Origin: Lederbergia citri
GTDB taxonomy: Bacteria > Bacillota > Bacilli > Bacillales > Bacillaceae_C
Length of the DNA stretch: 64,000 nt
Reading direction: 5' to 3'
Assembly: GCF_018343625.1 (NCBI RefSeq)
Contig: NZ_JAGYPG010000001.1
Span: forward strand, 1,437,411-1,501,410
Shown here: positions 1 through 9,885 of the stretch, piece by piece
Numbering within the stretch: the first letter of the stretch is position 1
Layout of the letters: every line of letters starts with the position of its first letter
Program-made: the position numbers and the translations under genes
Notes under the pieces: model-generated
What the model was told of the DNA's origin: nothing
The model's input: the letters and a program-made list of their open reading frames with translations, nothing else
The model's database searches: none

Positions 1-1265
1 TCGCGATTTTCAACATCAGTTGTATATTTTTCTGTGAATACCGGAGCTTCTTCAATGCCGTTAATAGATTGTGTTCCTTCCCAATATAAGCCTTCTGGTC
101 CCCAGAAAATAGTACGTTGACCTTCTGGACCTACCATCCAATCATAGAAAGCAAAGATCGCTTCAGGGTTTTTAGCAGCTTTCGTAATGACACTTACGTT
201 CCAGCCAAGCTGATTCCATGTTCCTGGAGTGATTTTTTCCTTGTTCAATCCTTCTTTATGGATTGGCCAAATCATTTTTAATCCAGCATCTGGATCTTCA
301 GCTTTTAATGTAGTATCAGCTAAGTTAGCATTTTCAGTTGGTGAACTATCTGCAAATACTGCAAATTTACCAGAAACAATTTTTTCTTTTACTTGCTCAG
401 CAGTTTGAGTCAAAGTATCTTGTGAAATTAATCTTTCACTATACAGTTTATTCATATAAACCATAGCTTCTCTAAATACAGGGTCTGTAAAGATAGAAGA
501 TAGTTTATCACCATCTGGAACAAAATGATTACTCATGAAAAGGTTTGGATGTTCTTCACCAAATGCGGAATATAGAACGTCTAGTCCTCCACCTTGTCCT
601 GCTTCAAATGGTACAACATCTGGATATTTTTCTTTAACTTGCTTCAAGAATGCATATAAATCATCAGTCGTTTCTAATTTAGGTGAACCTAGTTCTTTAT
701 AGATTTTATCATTTACAACATAACCTGTATTTCCATTTGGCTGTGTTGTATACCAGTTAGGGATTGCATAAATATGTCCATCTTCTGCACGAAGCATATT
801 AAGTGTAGATTCTCCAACCCATTCTTTAATGTTTGGATATTTATCGATATACTCATCAAGCGGAACGAGCATATCTGCTTCACGAAGTCTGTCCAAATCT
901 GCATTGCGATCTAACCACATAACATCTGGAAGGTCGTTACCAACAATCATTGTATTGAATTTTTGTGCAGCATTACCACCAGAGCTAACTGCCTTTACAT
1001 TAACTTTTTTGTTTTCTTTAATCCACTTTGTGGCTAAGTCTTCGCCCCAAGTAGGCATTGTATACCAGTCATAGTGACCATACATTGTATATTCTAATTC
1101 GTCTTCTCCTAGAACAAATCCTTCACCCTTTGTGCCGGAATTTGATCCCCCTTTATCATTGCCTTCATTGTCGCCGGAGCTACCTTTTGAACATCCGGAA
1201 AGTACACTAAAGGCCATGAGTAGAGCAACTAGAGATAAAGTCAAAAACTTCATCTTGTTTCTCAT
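1..1265 (-). CDS. Extracellular solute-binding lipoprotein of a sugar ABC transporter (partial)
   Basis: About 421 codons are visible; the C-terminus runs off the left edge. The protein opens with a signal peptide ending in the lipobox LSGC (Cys about 25), followed by a Gly/Ser/Asn-rich tether and then a bacterial solute-binding fold (for example VGNDLPDVMWLDRNADLDRL and a late KNPEAIFAFYDWMVGPEG segment). It should be a membrane-anchored receptor that delivers a saccharide to the two permeases encoded just upstream in the same direction. The start at 1265 is preceded by AAGGGGG with 7-nt spacing; a second ATG at 1253 is less well placed. Size and neighbours resemble the LplA/YtcQ group of B. 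subtilis, known for oligosaccharide or uronide uptake. The substrate is inferred from context only. Confidence 0.9.
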   Translation of the reverse strand, partial: MRNKMKFLTLSLVALLMAFSVLSGCSKGSSGDNEGNDKGGSNSGTKGEGFVLGEDELEYTMYGHYDWYTMPTWGEDLATKWIKENKKVNVKAVSSGGNAAQKFNTMIVGNDLPDVMWLDRNADLDRLREADMLVPLDEYIDKYPNIKEWVGESTLNMLRAEDGHIYAIPNWYTTQPNGNTGYVVNDKIYKELGSPKLETTDDLYAFLKQVKEKYPDVVPFEAGQGGGLDVLYSAFGEEHPNLFMSNHFVPDGDKLSSIFTDPVFREAMVYMNKLYSERLISQDTLTQTAEQVKEKIVSGKFAVFADSSPTENANLADTTLKAEDPDAGLKMIWPIHKEGLNKEKITPGTWNQLGWNVSVITKAAKNPEAIFAFYDWMVGPEGQRTIFWGPEGLYWEGTQSINGIEEAPVFTEKYTTDVENR

Positions 1266-1327
1266 TTCTTTTCCCCCTTGTATTTATCTTTTTATATATT
1301 TAAAGCTTGCACTTTAAATCAAGTTGA

Positions 1328-2224
1328 TTACCCTTTCAAAGAGCCGACCAATACCCCTTTAACGAAGTACTTCTGAACAAATGGGTATACACAAATGATC
1401 GGTATCGTTGCAACCATCATGGTCGCCATCGATAGGGATTTTGTAGAAACTGATTTTAGTTTCTGCATATGAGCTGCAGCAGTTGAATCAGCCTGAGCCA
1501 TTTGCTCCGTCATAATATTAGAGCTAAGGATTTGCTGTAACATCGTTTGGATTGGCAATAATTTTTGATCTGAAATATAGATGCTTGGAGAGAACCAATC
1601 ATTCCAATGATAAACAGCTGTAAATAAAGATAATGTTGCGATTACTGGACCGGAAAGCGGAAGGATGATTCTGAAGAATGTTCCCCAATATCCACATCCA
1701 TCAACTTTAGCCGATTCTTCAAGCCCTGCAGGCAAGCCTTGGAAGAAGGTCCGGAAGATGATCATATTCCATACGCTGATTAAGCCTGGAATAATCATGA
1801 CCCAAAATGTATTGAAAAGTCCTAATCCTCTAATCAATAGGAACGTAGGAATCAAACCACCACTGAAAAACATCGTGACGACACAGAAAATCATATAGTA
1901 GTTTCTACCAATCAATTCTCTTCTCGACATTCCGTATGCGAAAATCGCAGTAAACATAACAGCTGTTGCCGTTCCGATTACGGTACGAAGAATAGAGATT
2001 AAAAATCCATTCAGGAGACGAGAATCCTGGAAGACGACACCGTAATTGTCCAAAGAAAACTCCCTTGGCCAAAAGGTAACTCCACCTTTCATCGTATCGA
2101 CTCCGCTGTTAAACGAGATGACCAACGCGTTCCAGAACGGATAAAAGGTAACAAAAGCTAATATTGTAAGCATGATATATATGGTAATCGACATCACTCG
2201 ATCGCCAGTTGTCATTTTTAACAT
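1328..2224 (-). CDS. Sugar ABC transporter permease, LplC/YtcP type
   Basis: 298 residues with about six hydrophobic segments and the inner-membrane permease signature in its central part (EESAKVDGCGYWGTFFRIIL, the EAA loop that contacts the ATPase). The family partners a second permease and a lipoprotein receptor to import sugars. It lies 28 nt downstream of the LplB-type permease and 62 nt upstream of the binding protein, so the three form one operon. No ATPase gene is visible; CUT1 importers in Bacillus commonly share a genome-encoded MsmX-type ATPase, which would explain this. Start at 2224 follows a purine-rich GGAGG region. Confidence 0.92.
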   Translation of the reverse strand: MLKMTTGDRVMSITIYIMLTILAFVTFYPFWNALVISFNSGVDTMKGGVTFWPREFSLDNYGVVFQDSRLLNGFLISILRTVIGTATAVMFTAIFAYGMSRRELIGRNYYMIFCVVTMFFSGGLIPTFLLIRGLGLFNTFWVMIIPGLISVWNMIIFRTFFQGLPAGLEESAKVDGCGYWGTFFRIILPLSGPVIATLSLFTAVYHWNDWFSPSIYISDQKLLPIQTMLQQILSSNIMTEQMAQADSTAAAHMQKLKSVSTKSLSMATMMVATIPIICVYPFVQKYFVKGVLVGSLKG

Positions 2225-2252
2225 GTGGACTCCTCCTCCCCTTTCCCTTTTT

Positions 2253-3209
2253 TTACCACAGGCTGCTTCCTGCTCTTCTTGACAAGAAGTTTGCCAATGT
2301 GAGCAAGCCTACGCTGATGATGGCTTTAAATAATCCGACAGCGGTTGCATAGGAAAATAACGAGTGCTGAATACCACGTCGGTAAACGTACGTATCCAGA
2401 ACATCGGATACATCCCTTACAACTGGGTTAGAGCCTAATAGGAGAATGTCCTCAAAACCAGCATTCAATAAGTTTCCAATTGCCAAAATCATGAAAATTA
2501 AGATAACTGGCAAGATAGAAGGAATGGTAATTAAATATATTTGTTTGAATCTGCTTGCACCGTCAAGGGCTGCGGCTTCATAAAGCTGCTGATCGACACC
2601 CGCAATAGCGGCCAAGTAAACGATCGATCCAAAACCGATATCTTTCCATACATTCGTCGTAACTAAGATTGCCCAAAAATATTTCGGAATGCTTAGGAAA
2701 CTGATTGGTTCGTTAACAGCTCCAATCTTTTCCAAGGCGATATTAAGACTTCCGTTATCTGTCGACAATAATGACATAACAAATCCTGACACGATAACCC
2801 AGGATATGAAATGAGGTAGATAGCTCACGGTTTGAACAACACGCTTAAAGACCATATTCCTTACTTCGTTTAACATTAAGGCCAAAATGATCGGTGCCGG
2901 AAATCCAATGAAAAATTTCAGAAAGCTGATCACTAGCGTATTTCTCATTACTTGCCCAAATTCTGGAGCTGAAAAAAACATGTTGAAATGTTTCATACCA
3001 GCCCAAGGACTTTCTGCAATCCCCTTGAATATGTTGTAATCCTTAAATGCCATAATAATTCCGTACATCGGAATGTAACTAAAAATAAAGATGAAAATGA
3101 TCGCCGGAATAACCATTAATTGGAGTTCCCATTGATTCAATAGTCTTAAGAAGACCGATTTCTTTTTTGGCACTATCAAGACATCTTTATTTGCAACTGC
3201 CTTTTCCAT
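2253..3209 (-). CDS. Sugar ABC transporter permease, LplB/YteP type
   Basis: 318 residues with a cytoplasmic N-terminus, about six transmembrane segments and an EAA loop near residues 205-225 (YEAAALDGASRFKQIYLITI). It is the first transport gene of the operon and pairs with the downstream LplC-type permease to form the membrane channel. The start at 3209 has a GGGGGG run 5 nt upstream. The length agrees with LplB-group permeases. The 154 nt separating it from the isomerase-like gene upstream are AT-rich and could hold its own promoter, but I see no clear -35/-10 pair. Confidence 0.92.
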   Translation of the reverse strand: MEKAVANKDVLIVPKKKSVFLRLLNQWELQLMVIPAIIFIFIFSYIPMYGIIMAFKDYNIFKGIAESPWAGMKHFNMFFSAPEFGQVMRNTLVISFLKFFIGFPAPIILALMLNEVRNMVFKRVVQTVSYLPHFISWVIVSGFVMSLLSTDNGSLNIALEKIGAVNEPISFLSIPKYFWAILVTTNVWKDIGFGSIVYLAAIAGVDQQLYEAAALDGASRFKQIYLITIPSILPVILIFMILAIGNLLNAGFEDILLLGSNPVVRDVSDVLDTYVYRRGIQHSLFSYATAVGLFKAIISVGLLTLANFLSRRAGSSLW

Positions 3210-3363
3210 ATTGTCCCCCCATTTACCCTTAGAAGATATAATAAATTTTGTTTTATCAAAAATATCTAACTTATTGTTAATTTCTCTAATTCTATTTAAC
3301 TAACAAGTTTTGATATAAGATCCATTTTCTTACTATGGAAGTATCTAATCTTATAAGAAATTC

Positions 3364-4131
3364 TTACTTAGATAGATACGGCAGTTTTTCTTTTAAGTAG
3401 TTAATACTAATTTCAATGCTTTCAAACGGGGTTTTGCGACTCGCATCTTGCTCTACTACCCACCACTTCACATTTGCTTCTTCGCCAATATTTAATACTG
3501 CTTCAATATCTACTCCACCTGTACCAAGCTCAGCAAAAAACTTTTCTTCATCAGTTGTCATGTCTTTTAAATGAACTAATGGAGTTCTGTTTTGATATTT
3601 TTTAATCCATTCAACAGGATTTTCACCAGCTTTTGTTAACCAATAAATATCTAATTCTGTTTCTAAATTTTCAGAACTTACATCTTCAAATATACTTTCA
3701 AGCGCAGTTCTTCCGTCTGACAAACGCTCAAGTTCAAAATCATGGTTATGATAGCAAAGTGTTATGCCTTCTTTGCGGCATTCTTCCCCCGCTTTTTCCA
3801 AGAATGAAATAAGTTCTTTATAATCTTTTTCACTTCTACGGTCTGGCATAAGGAAAGGGCATACAATATAGTTACTGCCAAGGATTTTTTGATCTTCAAT
3901 GACTGCCGCTAAATCGCTTTCTAAAGCGTCAAGGGAAACGTGACTTGAAGCAGCTTTAAGCCCATACTCGTCAAGCAGTGCTCTTACTTCTTTCACTTCT
4001 AACCCACCATACCCTGCAAATTCCACACCATCAAAACCTAAATCAGCAACTTTTTTCAGCGTCCCAGCAAAATCTTGAGCGCTTTCATCACGCAAAGTGT
4101 ACATTTGAACAGCAACTGGAATCGTTCTCAT
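3364..4131 (-). CDS. Sugar phosphate isomerase/epimerase family (xylose-isomerase-like TIM barrel)
   Basis: 255 residues. The N-terminus (PVAVQMYTLRDE followed by LGFDGVEFAGYGG) and the central CYHNHDFELE and LDIYWLTKAGE strands are typical of AP-endonuclease-2/IolE-like TIM barrels, whose conserved Glu, His and Asp side chains bind a divalent metal. Members isomerise or epimerise sugars, inosose or keto-sugars. It lies between the LacI-type regulator (divergent) and the ABC importer (same direction), so it probably acts on the imported sugar or a derivative. The exact reaction cannot be assigned from sequence alone. Start at 4131 has GGGGATG 4 nt upstream. Confidence 0.85.
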   Translation of the reverse strand: MRTIPVAVQMYTLRDESAQDFAGTLKKVADLGFDGVEFAGYGGLEVKEVRALLDEYGLKAASSHVSLDALESDLAAVIEDQKILGSNYIVCPFLMPDRRSEKDYKELISFLEKAGEECRKEGITLCYHNHDFELERLSDGRTALESIFEDVSSENLETELDIYWLTKAGENPVEWIKKYQNRTPLVHLKDMTTDEEKFFAELGTGGVDIEAVLNIGEEANVKWWVVEQDASRKTPFESIEISINYLKEKLPYLSK

Positions 4132-4309
4132 TTTACATCCCCATTTCTATTGTTTGTGCATAATGCAGACTTTTTGACATCTCTTAAATTCTATGGTGAT
4201 AATAAGAAGATTTATTATTTTAAAATATTTAAAAAAGAAATGATATTTTATTTTAAATCTACTTATTTTGAAAATCTGCAATCAAAACCTGTTGAAAAAA
4301 TTCATTCTA

Positions 4310-4513
4310 TTAAACGTTTTCAAATTGAAAAATATTTAATTTTGGTTAATCGTTTCAACTGATGTAATTGTATACCAAATTTTTCTTTCTTTCAATACAT
4401 ATTTTTCTCTTTCTTATCCTTTTTTGTCGAAATTATATTTCTAATAATTGATATTATACAGATATTTCGACATATATCTACTATTTTTAAAAAATTTATT
4501 TTAAACGATTAAC
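4310..4513. promoter_or_regulatory. Candidate LacI-type operator sites in the divergent promoter region
   Basis: Three related near-palindromes with a central CG lie between the isomerase gene and the regulator: TTAAACGTTTTCAA at 4310-4323, GTTAATCGTTTCAAC at 4345-4359, and TTAAACGATTAAC at 4501-4513. The second and third are close inverted copies of each other. This fits operators of LacI/GalR proteins. The first also resembles a weak cre site with two mismatches. Binding is inferred, not shown. Confidence 0.5.
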
Positions 4514-4589
4514 TTATTTCTCATATTATTGTAAAATAGTTATTATCATGAAAGCGGTATCATATTATTTTATTTGGGGGTGGAAAATC

Positions 4590-5576
4590 GTGATAGGTAT
4601 GAAAGACATTGCTAAAAAAGCAGGCGTCTCCATCGCGACTGTTTCCTATGCACTTAATGGAAGTACTAAAATTCCAGAAGCTACTAAAAAAAAGATTCTG
4701 GAGATTGCAAACGAATTACATTATGTTCCAAATGCAGCAGCACGTTCATTAAAGAAACAAGAGACAAAAATAATTGGTATATTTTTTATTCTTGATTATA
4801 GTGGGAGCTTTTTCGGTCCCATTTTACAAGGGATTTATGAAACACTTTCTAATACTGATTATGAAGTGATTGTTTGTTATGGAGAAAATTCACACCGTTT
4901 TTTACCAGAACAGGTTATTGATGGGGCGATTATTCTTGACGCGGGCTTTTCTAGCGAAGAATTGATTAAACATGCCAATCAAGGTCATAAAATTGTCGTA
5001 TTGGATCGAGAAATCGATCATCCTAATATTAATCAAATATTGCTTGATAATAGTAACGGGGCAAAATTAGCAATTGACTATTTACTTGAAAATGGACATA
5101 AAAAATTGTACATCGTAAAAGGGCACTCAGATGCCTATGATGCCAATGAGCGCCTTCTAGCTGTAAGAGAAGAACTAAAGCTTCATAAAAATATTGAGTA
5201 TTATGAAATTGAAGGTACATTTGACAAGCAATCCGGGGAACTAGCTGCGGAAAAAATGGTTCAGGAATATAATGAACCAGCTGCGGTTTTTTGTTTAAAC
5301 GACAATATGGCGATAGGTATGTATGATTATCTTTCAAAAACAAATTTTCGTGTAGGTGAGCATTTCCATATAATTGGATTCGATCATACTGAACTATCCC
5401 AGTACGTTACTCCAAAGCTAGCTACCGTCGATTATTCTAAACGTAAATGGGGTGCATTAGCTGCTAAGAATTTGTTAAAATTACTTTCCAATCAAAAGGT
5501 AGCAAAGGAAATAATACCAGTTTCACTAATTAAAGGCGGCTCTGTAAATGAAGTAAAAAAAGAAGCATTAAGCTAA
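4590..5576 (+). CDS. LacI/GalR-family transcriptional regulator
   Basis: 328 residues from the GTG at 4590, chosen because GGGGGTGG sits 6 nt upstream; ATG at 4599 is the alternative. The N-terminal helix-turn-helix reads MKDIAKKAGVSIATVSYALN, followed by the hinge helix and a periplasmic-binding-like effector domain (IVVLDREIDHP, FCLNDNMAIGMYDYL). It is transcribed away from the isomerase and transporter genes and probably controls this locus in response to the transported sugar. Candidate operators lie on both sides of the intergenic region, so autoregulation is likely. Confidence 0.93.
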   Translation: MIGMKDIAKKAGVSIATVSYALNGSTKIPEATKKKILEIANELHYVPNAAARSLKKQETKIIGIFFILDYSGSFFGPILQGIYETLSNTDYEVIVCYGENSHRFLPEQVIDGAIILDAGFSSEELIKHANQGHKIVVLDREIDHPNINQILLDNSNGAKLAIDYLLENGHKKLYIVKGHSDAYDANERLLAVREELKLHKNIEYYEIEGTFDKQSGELAAEKMVQEYNEPAAVFCLNDNMAIGMYDYLSKTNFRVGEHFHIIGFDHTELSQYVTPKLATVDYSKRKWGALAAKNLLKLLSNQKVAKEIIPVSLIKGGSVNEVKKEALS

Positions 5577-5579
5577 AAT

Positions 5580-5614
5580 GATGGACAAGGATGAAAATAC
5601 GTACCTTGTCCATC
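5580..5614. terminator. Bidirectional hairpin terminator
   Basis: GATGGACAAGG (5580-5590) pairs with CCTTGTCCATC (5604-5614), flanked by A-rich and T-rich sequence. It separates the convergent LacI-type gene and the aldolase gene. Confidence 0.75.
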
Positions 5615-5626
5615 ATCCATTTTGAT

Positions 5627-6271
5627 CTATCCATTAATCGCTTCTAAATATTTCTTTGCTAATTCCGTTAACCCTGTAAAATTTCGCTGTTCGATCATAG
5701 CTTTATCTATAATATTACTTCCAATCCCTACCCCAATAACACCAAGCTCAAAATAATTTCGAATGTTGCTTAGATTTACTCCACCTGTAGCAATCATTTT
5801 TACATCAGATAAAGGTGCTCTAATTTCCTTTAAATAATTTAAACCAAGGGATTCCATCGGGAATAGTTTCACTGCTTTGGCTCCCGCTTTTAACGCCTTC
5901 ATTATTTCAGTTGGAGTCATTACTCCAGGGAATATTTCTATTCCATGTTCACAAGCCCGTTCGACTACTTCTTCATCAAGATTCGGCGTAACGATATATT
6001 GAGCCCCTGCCTGTATCGCATTGGATGCCATTTCAGTATTTAATACTGTTCCTGCACCAATAAAAACGTCATCATGTTTAAAATAATTTCGCCATTTGTC
6101 AATAATCTTCAATGCCCCTTCTGTATTCATTGTTACCTCTATAAAACGGATTCCTCCCTCTACTAAAGCTTCGGCAATCGGAAGGCTGTCTTCTTCTTTT
6201 ATCCCTCTAGCTATAACGATTATTTTCTCTTTTTCTACATTTTTTATTATACTCATAGGTAACTCTACCAT
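5627..6271 (-). CDS. 2-dehydro-3-deoxy-phosphogluconate/galactonate aldolase (KDPG/KDPGal class I aldolase)
   Basis: About 214 residues. The sequence carries the class I KDPG aldolase features: the strand [15 protein letters not shown], the Schiff-base lysine in KAVKLFPME, and the phosphate-binding loop [10 protein letters not shown]. It should split 2-keto-3-deoxy-6-phospho-galactonate (or -gluconate) into pyruvate and glyceraldehyde-3-phosphate. The ATG at 6271 overlaps the stop codon of dgoD (ATGGTAG) and has GGGAG 9 nt upstream, which suggests translational coupling; ATG 6256 is an alternative. Pairing with dgoD makes the galactonate-specific role (DgoA) the better guess, though the two activities cannot be told apart from sequence. 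Confidence 0.9.
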   Translation of the reverse strand: MVELPMSIIKNVEKEKIIVIARGIKEEDSLPIAEALVEGGIRFIEVTMNTEGALKIIDKWRNYFKHDDVFIGAGTVLNTEMASNAIQAGAQYIVTPNLDEEVVERACEHGIEIFPGVMTPTEIMKALKAGAKAVKLFPMESLGLNYLKEIRAPLSDVKMIATGGVNLSNIRNYFELGVIGVGIGSNIIDKAMIEQRNFTGLTELAKKYLEAING

Positions 6272-7413
6272 TCTGCTATACTCCCGTCTCGATGCCGCCA
6301 TACAGGATTTTTCCAGTCATGCCCAATTTCGGCCATCCTACGGACATATTCCTCATCCACTTCAATTCCAAGTCCTGGACCTTCTGGTATTGCAACATGA
6401 CCTTCATTATACGAAAATACAGTTCGATCTTTAATATAATCCAATAAATCATTTCCTTGATTATAATGGATGCCTAAGCTTTGTTCTTGGATAAATGCAT
6501 TGTGTGCCGTCGCATCCACTTGTAAACATGCAGCAAGTGCTATTGGACCAAGCGGGCAATGAGGTGCTACTGCAATATCATACGCTTCCGCCATTGAAAA
6601 AATTTTCTTACATTCTGTAATACCACCTGCATGCGAAAGATCTGGCTGAATAATATCTACATATCCATCATGTAGTAAATGTTTGAAATCCCAGCGAGAA
6701 AACATTCTTTCACCTGTTGCGATTGGAATATTTGTCGAACTTGCAATATCTCTAAGTGCTTCATTATTTTCAGGCAAAACTGGCTCTTCTATAAACATCG
6801 GGCGAAATGGCTCTAATTCTTTTGCTAATATTTTTGCCATCGGTTTATGTATTCTACCATGAAAATCAATTCCGATTCCTAATTCACCACCAGCGGCATC
6901 TCGTACAGCTGCAATTCTCTCGACAGCTTCATCAATCTTTTTGTAGGAATCAATGTATTGAAGTTCCTCTGTTCCGTTCATCTTTACGGCGGTAAAACCA
7001 TTATCAACTGCCGCTCGAGCTGCCATTCCAACATCTACTGGCCTATCCCCTCCTATCCACGAATATACACGAATCGATTCCCTACATGCTCCCCCTAACA
7101 ATTGATATATTGGCGCATGTAGAAATTTACCTTTTATGTCCCAAAGCGCCTGGTCAATTCCAGCAATTGCGCTCATAATAATGGGACCTCCGCGGTAAAA
7201 ACCAGATCTATACATAACATTCCAGTGATCTTCAATTCGCAAAGGATCTTTTCCAATTAAGTATCCCATTAATTCTTCCACACACGTCTTTACAGTTGCC
7301 GCTCTTCCTTCAACAATTGGCTCTCCCCATCCAACAATTCCTTCATCTGTTTCAATTTTCAAGAAAAGCCATCTAGGGGGAACTTGGAAAAGTTCAAAAC
7401 TAGTAATCTTCAC
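6265..7413 (-). CDS. dgoD: D-galactonate dehydratase
   Basis: 382 residues from the GTG at 7413 (AAAGGTGG 7 nt upstream), a typical DgoD length. The enolase-superfamily protein matches my memory of E. coli DgoD almost throughout: [91 protein letters not shown] and [14 protein letters not shown]. The acidic residues in those motifs bind Mg and the His of APHCP is a catalytic base. It converts D-galactonate to 2-keto-3-deoxy-galactonate, the first step of the De Ley-Doudoroff pathway. The aldolase overlaps its end; a cre site lies upstream. Confidence 0.95.
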   Translation of the reverse strand: MKITSFELFQVPPRWLFLKIETDEGIVGWGEPIVEGRAATVKTCVEELMGYLIGKDPLRIEDHWNVMYRSGFYRGGPIIMSAIAGIDQALWDIKGKFLHAPIYQLLGGACRESIRVYSWIGGDRPVDVGMAARAAVDNGFTAVKMNGTEELQYIDSYKKIDEAVERIAAVRDAAGGELGIGIDFHGRIHKPMAKILAKELEPFRPMFIEEPVLPENNEALRDIASSTNIPIATGERMFSRWDFKHLLHDGYVDIIQPDLSHAGGITECKKIFSMAEAYDIAVAPHCPLGPIALAACLQVDATAHNAFIQEQSLGIHYNQGNDLLDYIKDRTVFSYNEGHVAIPEGPGLGIEVDEEYVRRMAEIGHDWKNPVWRHRDGSIAEW

Positions 7414-7480
7414 TTTATTTCCACCTTTTCTTTCACGAATTGTAAACATTGCATTCTTTTATATTTCTTACCCGCTCCAA

Positions 7481-7496
7481 TTGTTTGCGCTTTCAA
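7481..7496 (-). promoter_or_regulatory. cre site (CcpA catabolite-response element) upstream of dgoD
   Basis: On the minus strand the sequence TTGAAAGCGCAAACAA fits the published consensus WTGNAANCGNWNNCWW at every defined position. It lies about 68 nt upstream of the dgoD start, which suggests glucose repression of the dgoD-aldolase unit. Confidence 0.7.
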
Positions 7497-7552
7497 TTAG
7501 ATTGAAGCCTTATAGACCCCTTTCTTTCAATCCATTTATATGGTCCAATAGC

Positions 7553-8521
7553 TTAATCCTTAATTTTACATTTAGCCATCGCTAGATGTGCTGAACCAAT
7601 CAAACCTGCAGAATCCCCTAGACTACCAATCACCAAATTTGGCAGCTCACTATTTGCATAATGATTTTCAAAAACCTTTTGGATTGGATCTAATATAAAC
7701 TCCCCAGCAGAGGCAGCTCCTCCACCAATAATGATGGCTTCAGGATTTAACAAAAACGTTGCAGTTAAAAGTTTATTAGCCAAAGTTTTACCGACAAATT
7801 CAAATATTTCAATCGCAACTGAATCATTTTGTAAACAAGCCATATATACATCCTTTGAAGAAATCGTACCATCGTTTGCTTTTAAAATCGTTTCTTTCTC
7901 AGCTTGGACTGCTTCTTGAGCTAACCTGCTAATCCCACTGGCAGATGCAATCGTTTCTAGGCAGCCTACTTTTCCACAATTGCAAAGATAATTTACCCCT
8001 GAAACCTGATCATGTCCTAATTCTCCAGCATAAAAATCGGAGCCTGTCACCATCTGCCCGTTTACCATCACTCCAGCGGCCATCCCTGTCCCCAACGTGA
8101 TACAAATTATATTTTCAGCACCTTTACCACTTCCTGCCAATGCTTCTCCCCGCGTATAGTTGCGTACATCATTATCGATAAATACTGGTACGCCCAATCT
8201 TTTCTCCATTTCTAATGCAAACGGGACTTCCTCGTAACCTAAATTGACTGCCCTTATCACTATGCCAGTATTAGGATTTACTTTTCCAGGAACGCCAATT
8301 CCGACACATGCTACTTTATTTTCATAGCCATTGTTTTTGACGAGTTTGTTAACTTTGTCGGCAATTAAATCAAAAAATTCTTCTGGATTATTTGTCTTTT
8401 CTGGAAAATATGGCTTAAGCGTAGGAATACTCACTTTTTCAAGCAATTCCAAATCATCGTTAAAGATTCCAATAACTGTATTAGTCCCCCCGATATCAAT
8501 TCCGATTACTCCCTTGCCCAT
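7553..8521 (-). CDS. ROK-family sugar kinase
   Basis: 322 residues from the ATG at 8521 (AGAGGGG 7 nt upstream). The ATP-binding motif GIDIGGTNTVIGIF opens the protein. The sugar-binding NDVRNYTRGEALAG, the EXGH motif (YAGELGH) and the zinc-binding CNCGKVGCLE follow in the order expected for ROK kinases. Known members phosphorylate glucose, fructose, N-acetylmannosamine or related sugars. In this cluster it could supply the 2-keto-3-deoxy-galactonate kinase step or phosphorylate the imported sugar; neither is proven. It is upstream of dgoD on the same strand, with 139 nt and the cre site between them. Confidence 0.88.
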   Translation of the reverse strand: MGKGVIGIDIGGTNTVIGIFNDDLELLEKVSIPTLKPYFPEKTNNPEEFFDLIADKVNKLVKNNGYENKVACVGIGVPGKVNPNTGIVIRAVNLGYEEVPFALEMEKRLGVPVFIDNDVRNYTRGEALAGSGKGAENIICITLGTGMAAGVMVNGQMVTGSDFYAGELGHDQVSGVNYLCNCGKVGCLETIASASGISRLAQEAVQAEKETILKANDGTISSKDVYMACLQNDSVAIEIFEFVGKTLANKLLTATFLLNPEAIIIGGGAASAGEFILDPIQKVFENHYANSELPNLVIGSLGDSAGLIGSAHLAMAKCKIKD

Positions 8522-8658
8522 ACGATCGCCCCTCTGCAAAATATATTTCTTATTAAGATGGATTTTATCATGGCTGTAATAGATCGTGCAATGAACTCTT
8601 TTGATTCTAAAAATTTTATTTCCCTTTGCAAACAACGTTTACATAAAATAAAAAATAA

Positions 8659-9885
8659 ATGTACAAAAAGGGACTGAATGAAAAATTGGAAACAATCATT
8701 TTTATTGGCAGCAACAAAACGGGAACGAGCAAGGAGGCGTTGACGACTGCAAAAGAGATGGGCTATTGTATAGTGTTATTTACTAACAGAAAAAATCTTC
8801 AGTTTTCTGATGTTGATAACATCATTTATACAGAGGATCTATTTAATGAAAGAATAATTTTTGATGAGATTACAAAATTGGAAGAGCAAGGAAAACATAT
8901 TCGTGCTTGCTTAAGTTTTATTGATCCCTTTGTCTCATATGCTGCGAATCTTTCTAAGAAACTCGGATTGGTGCATCTATCGATAGACTCCCTTTCCTTA
9001 ATGGAAAATAAAATAATGTTTAGGGAAAAACTAAAAAATCTTCCATCCTCCCCTTCCTACTCAATCGTTGATCCATATACTCCATTAAATGAAATCAACT
9101 ACATGAACTTTCCGCTGATTGTAAAAAGCCCTATCTCGAATGGATCCAAGGATGTTATTTTCGTAGATTGCATCGAAAATTTAAAAGAGGGTATTCAAAT
9201 TTTACAAAAAAAGGATTGTTCTTCCCCTATATTAGTAGAAGAATATTTACATGGGACACAATATTTAATTGAAATTATCGTATACAATAGTGAAATATCA
9301 ATCGCAGCCATCATTAAACAAGAAGTTGCAAACGGAGGAAAAATTATCGTAGTTGGCTATCAATATCCGTCCGGACTAAAAAAAGAAATAGAAGAAAAGT
9401 TAGTCAAAACGATAGAGAAAATTATTGAAGAACTCGGATTCACAAATGGTGCATGTCACTTAGAAATGAAATATATGCAAGATAATTGGAAATTAGTAGA
9501 GATTAATCCAAGAATGTCTGGAGGATATATCAATTCAATGATTGAATTAGGAACTGGCATACATCTCATAAAAGAAATCATTAAAATGAATTTGGGTGAA
9601 CATCCATCTCTTGTTCATACTAAAAAAGACAATGTATACTCACGATATGTAACGATCAAATCAAGAGGTACACTCCTTAAAGTTGTAGGAAAAGAAAAAG
9701 CTTTGAAACATATAGGAGTAAAACATGTTTATATCAAGCCTAATGAAGGAGATGTGTTAACCGAGCCTTACTCTATGGGAAATCGTTATGCATGTGTAAT
9801 AGCTGTTGGCGAATCAATGGAAGCTGCAAAAAAAAATGCCATAAATGCTTCAAAAGAAATACAATTTTATCTAGACCCATTTTAA
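8659..9885 (+). CDS. ATP-grasp amino-acid ligase-like protein (copy 1)
   Basis: 408 residues. It has a pre-ATP-grasp N-terminal domain (TIIFIGSNKTGTSKEAL), ATP-binding segments FPLIVKSPISNGSKDVIFV and ILVEEYLHGTQYLIEIIV, and the metal-binding LVEINPRMSGGYINSM. The C-terminal extension resembles the L-amino-acid ligase (BacD/YwfE) group. Such enzymes join a carboxylate to an amine through an acyl-phosphate. Start is uncertain: ATG 8659 has no visible ribosome site, while TTG 8686 follows AAAAGGGA and matches where its paralogue at 12.8-14.0 kb begins. It leads the transcription unit holding the CotY/Z-like gene. Substrate is unknown. Confidence 0.82.
   Translation: MYKKGLNEKLETIIFIGSNKTGTSKEALTTAKEMGYCIVLFTNRKNLQFSDVDNIIYTEDLFNERIIFDEITKLEEQGKHIRACLSFIDPFVSYAANLSKKLGLVHLSIDSLSLMENKIMFREKLKNLPSSPSYSIVDPYTPLNEINYMNFPLIVKSPISNGSKDVIFVDCIENLKEGIQILQKKDCSSPILVEEYLHGTQYLIEIIVYNSEISIAAIIKQEVANGGKIIVVGYQYPSGLKKEIEEKLVKTIEKIIEELGFTNGACHLEMKYMQDNWKLVEINPRMSGGYINSMIELGTGIHLIKEIIKMNLGEHPSLVHTKKDNVYSRYVTIKSRGTLLKVVGKEKALKHIGVKHVYIKPNEGDVLTEPYSMGNRYACVIAVGESMEAAKKNAINASKEIQFYLDPF

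Noticed and set aside
3978..4362. Plus-strand frames at the divergent region of the isomerase gene
   Set aside because: They overlap the isomerase N-terminus on the other strand and the promoter region, with low-complexity translation.
8622..8645. cre-like sequence upstream of the ROK kinase gene (TGTAAACGTTGTTTGC)
   Set aside because: It lacks the conserved C of the right half of the cre consensus; it could be a LacI-type operator but the support is too weak to list.
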